Assembly: GCF_001428825.1 (NCBI RefSeq)
Contig: NZ_LMIT01000016.1
Coordinates: forward strand, 211,219-275,218
DNA from: Nocardioides sp. Root240
GTDB lineage: Bacteria > Actinomycetota > Actinomycetes > Propionibacteriales > Nocardioidaceae
Reading direction: 5' to 3'
Length of the DNA stretch: 64,000 bases
Position numbers and translations under genes: made by a program. This document shows positions 62,653 through 64,000 of the stretch, in pieces. Below the pieces are notes generated by a model. That model was not told the origin of the DNA. It ran no database searches and worked only from the letters and a program-made list of their open reading frames with translations. Numbering within the stretch: position 1 is the stretch's first letter; the number at the start of each line of letters is the position of its first letter.

Positions 62653-64000
62653 TGGCCCGCCCCAAGAAGAACACCACGCCCCGTGGAACGAAGACGATCA
62701 ACGCCGCCGACCAGCACCGCGCCTGGCTTGAGCTCGTCGACACGGAGGGACCGTTTCTCGCCATCCCGCCGCTGAAGCGGGTGTGGCCCCAGGGAATGCC
62801 CAGCCTCACGAACGAGCGCAAGACCGCGCTCGTTGATTCCCGCAAGGACTTCGAGGCCGCATGGGAGTCCCTCGACCGCTCGCCCGACTCCGAGACCACT
62901 CAGGACTCCTACCGCGCTGCCCGCGACAAGTGGGTCGAGACGGTCCTGCGCGACGTCGCCGGATGGGCTGAGTCCCTATCGTGGGGCGAGGTCCCCGGCG
63001 TTGAGGCACAGTCACCCAATCGTGCGGTGACGATCCGCGCCCAGGCTGCCCTCAACGGCGCCGGCGGCATCGGCGCGATCGTCCATGTCGTCGACTCGGT
63101 CGACTCGCTGCGCCAGACACCCGGCGACCTGTGGGCCGCCAACCCCATCGACCGCGTCGAAGTCATGCTCCGCGAGAACAAGATCCCCATCGGCATCGTC
63201 ACCGACGGGCGCTGGTGGGGCCTCGTCTGCGTCCGCGAGGGCGCGATGGCCGCCTCCGGCATCGTCGACGCCCTGACGTGGACCGAAGAGACGCGTACTC
63301 GCGACGCATTCTTCGCCCTCATCGGACGCCAGCACCTCATCGGCGGCGATCCGACCGAGCGGCTCCCAATCCTCTTCGAGGAGTCCGTCGCTGCGGCCGA
63401 AGAGATTACCGAAGCCCTCGGTGCCCAGGTCCGCCGCGCTGTTGAGCTGCTCATCCAGTCCTTCTCCGAATCCGCCGCCGACGCACGGCGTCGGGGCCTG
63501 CCCGACCCACTTCCGAAGCGCACTCACGACAGCTACGAAGCCGCCGTCACCGTGATGATGCGCGCGGTCTTCCTCCTCTTCGCCGAAGAGCGCGGACTTC
63601 TTCCCTCAGGTGAGTTGTTCGAGCAGGGATACGGCATTGCTGGTGAGCTGGACCGCCTCATCTCCAGAGAGACAGAGGAAAGCGAGGAAGCCCTCGACGC
63701 GACCTCGCTCACGTGGCACCGGCTGCTCGCGACCAGCCAGGCGCTCTACCAGGGCGCAAGCTTCGAGAACCTGCGGATGCCGGCCTACGGCGGTTCGCTG
63801 TTCGACGCGGCCCGATTCCCGTTCCTGACCGCCACCAACGATCAGGGCACCCTCGCGATCACGGTTTCGGACCGCGTCATGCTCCACGTCCTACGCTCCG
63901 TCCAGGTCGCCGATATCAAGGGCGAAGCCCGCCGCATCTCCTTCCGCGACATCGACGTCGAGCAAATCGGCTACATCTACGAGGGCCTACTCGGCTACAC
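62652..64000 (+). CDS. drmMI: DISARM adenine methyltransferase DrmMI, N-terminal part (cut by window end)
   Basis: 449 codons visible, open at the window edge. Start MARPKKNTTPRGTKTINAAD; then DQHRAWLELVDTEGPFLAIP, and ALNGAGGIGAIVHVVDSVDS. At about 290-330 the RTHDSYEAAVTVMMRAVFLL-FAEERGLLP motif is the N-terminal helical segment typical of PglX/DrmMI-type class I N6-adenine methylases; IGYIYEGLLGY near the end precedes the catalytic domain. The NPPY motif is beyond the window. Overlaps drmD by 1 bp (TGATG). drmA, drmB and drmC would be expected nearby. Confidence 0.8.
   Translation, partial: MARPKKNTTPRGTKTINAADQHRAWLELVDTEGPFLAIPPLKRVWPQGMPSLTNERKTALVDSRKDFEAAWESLDRSPDSETTQDSYRAARDKWVETVLRDVAGWAESLSWGEVPGVEAQSPNRAVTIRAQAALNGAGGIGAIVHVVDSVDSLRQTPGDLWAANPIDRVEVMLRENKIPIGIVTDGRWWGLVCVREGAMAASGIVDALTWTEETRTRDAFFALIGRQHLIGGDPTERLPILFEESVAAAEEITEALGAQVRRAVELLIQSFSESAADARRRGLPDPLPKRTHDSYEAAVTVMMRAVFLLFAEERGLLPSGELFEQGYGIAGELDRLISRETEESEEALDATSLTWHRLLATSQALYQGASFENLRMPAYGGSLFDAARFPFLTATNDQGTLAITVSDRVMLHVLRSVQVADIKGEARRISFRDIDVEQIGYIYEGLLGY

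Overview
The window is high-G+C actinobacterial chromosome, most likely Nocardioidaceae (Nocardioides-like). The evidence is two housekeeping blocks: rpsF-ssb-rpsR-rplI followed by dnaB (2.4-8.7 kb), and gyrB-gyrA-DUF3566-tRNA-Ile-DLW39-tRNA-Ala (53.3-59.3 kb). GTG/TTG starts, long GC-rich antisense reading frames, leaderless-looking promoters and the dispersed palindromes fit this. The species call is inference.

Layout. 0-2.2 kb: nfo-type endonuclease IV, and a TetR repressor divergent from a small membrane protein with twin operators between them. 2.3-8.7 kb: ribosomal/ssb operon, lipoprotein, MATE pump with a partner membrane protein, and dnaB, with DnaA-box-like sites upstream of dnaB. 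8.7-17.5 kb: an island inserted after dnaB, bounded by a perfect 16-bp inverted repeat. It holds a CIRCE (HrcA-operator) match, a leader with three consecutive stem-loops, an 84-aa Cys-containing protein, a 1336-aa DUF4011/SF1 helicase/nuclease/DUF3320 protein, a DEDDh exonuclease fused to TerB-like, BRCT and Lsr2-like domains, a 45-aa ORF, and a KAP-type P-loop NTPase. It looks like a defence island, but no mobility gene is visible.

17.5-39.2 kb: ordinary accessory genes, largely as regulator/target pairs: MFS + TetR, an FAD oxidoreductase (no ordinary start codon) + a LuxR-type regulator, holin-X/DUF3618 membrane proteins, an ECF sigma factor with a membrane partner, alpha/beta hydrolase, VOC protein, a drug-type ABC exporter with a MerR regulator and MerR-type promoter, an RTX-repeat secreted protein, MarR + MMPL, and a Baeyer-Villiger monooxygenase + CdaR/PucR-like regulator.

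39.4-53 kb: an envelope/secreted locus. Two divergent operons carry paralogous surface proteins, an internally duplicated membrane protein and Pro-rich secreted proteins. Next come a large secreted protein with weak resemblance to SBP56/methanethiol oxidase, a CopC-CopD protein fused to a periplasmic-binding-protein domain, a DUF4395 membrane protein, a Tat-exported DyP-type peroxidase and a beta-helix lipoprotein. I read it as a possible copper/haem extracytoplasmic oxidation locus; this is inference.

53.3-64 kb: gyrB, gyrA, DUF3566, tRNA-Ile(GAT), DLW-39, tRNA-Ala(TGC). Directly downstream of tRNA-Ala a DISARM-type phage-defence locus begins (drmD, then a drmMI-like gene cut by the window end).

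Three same-orientation copies of a ~150-250-bp element with a large palindromic core lie at 1, 31.3 and 39.3 kb. A different REP-like palindrome recurs at 39.2, 49.5 and 58.6-58.8 kb, the last as three exact 39-bp tandem units.
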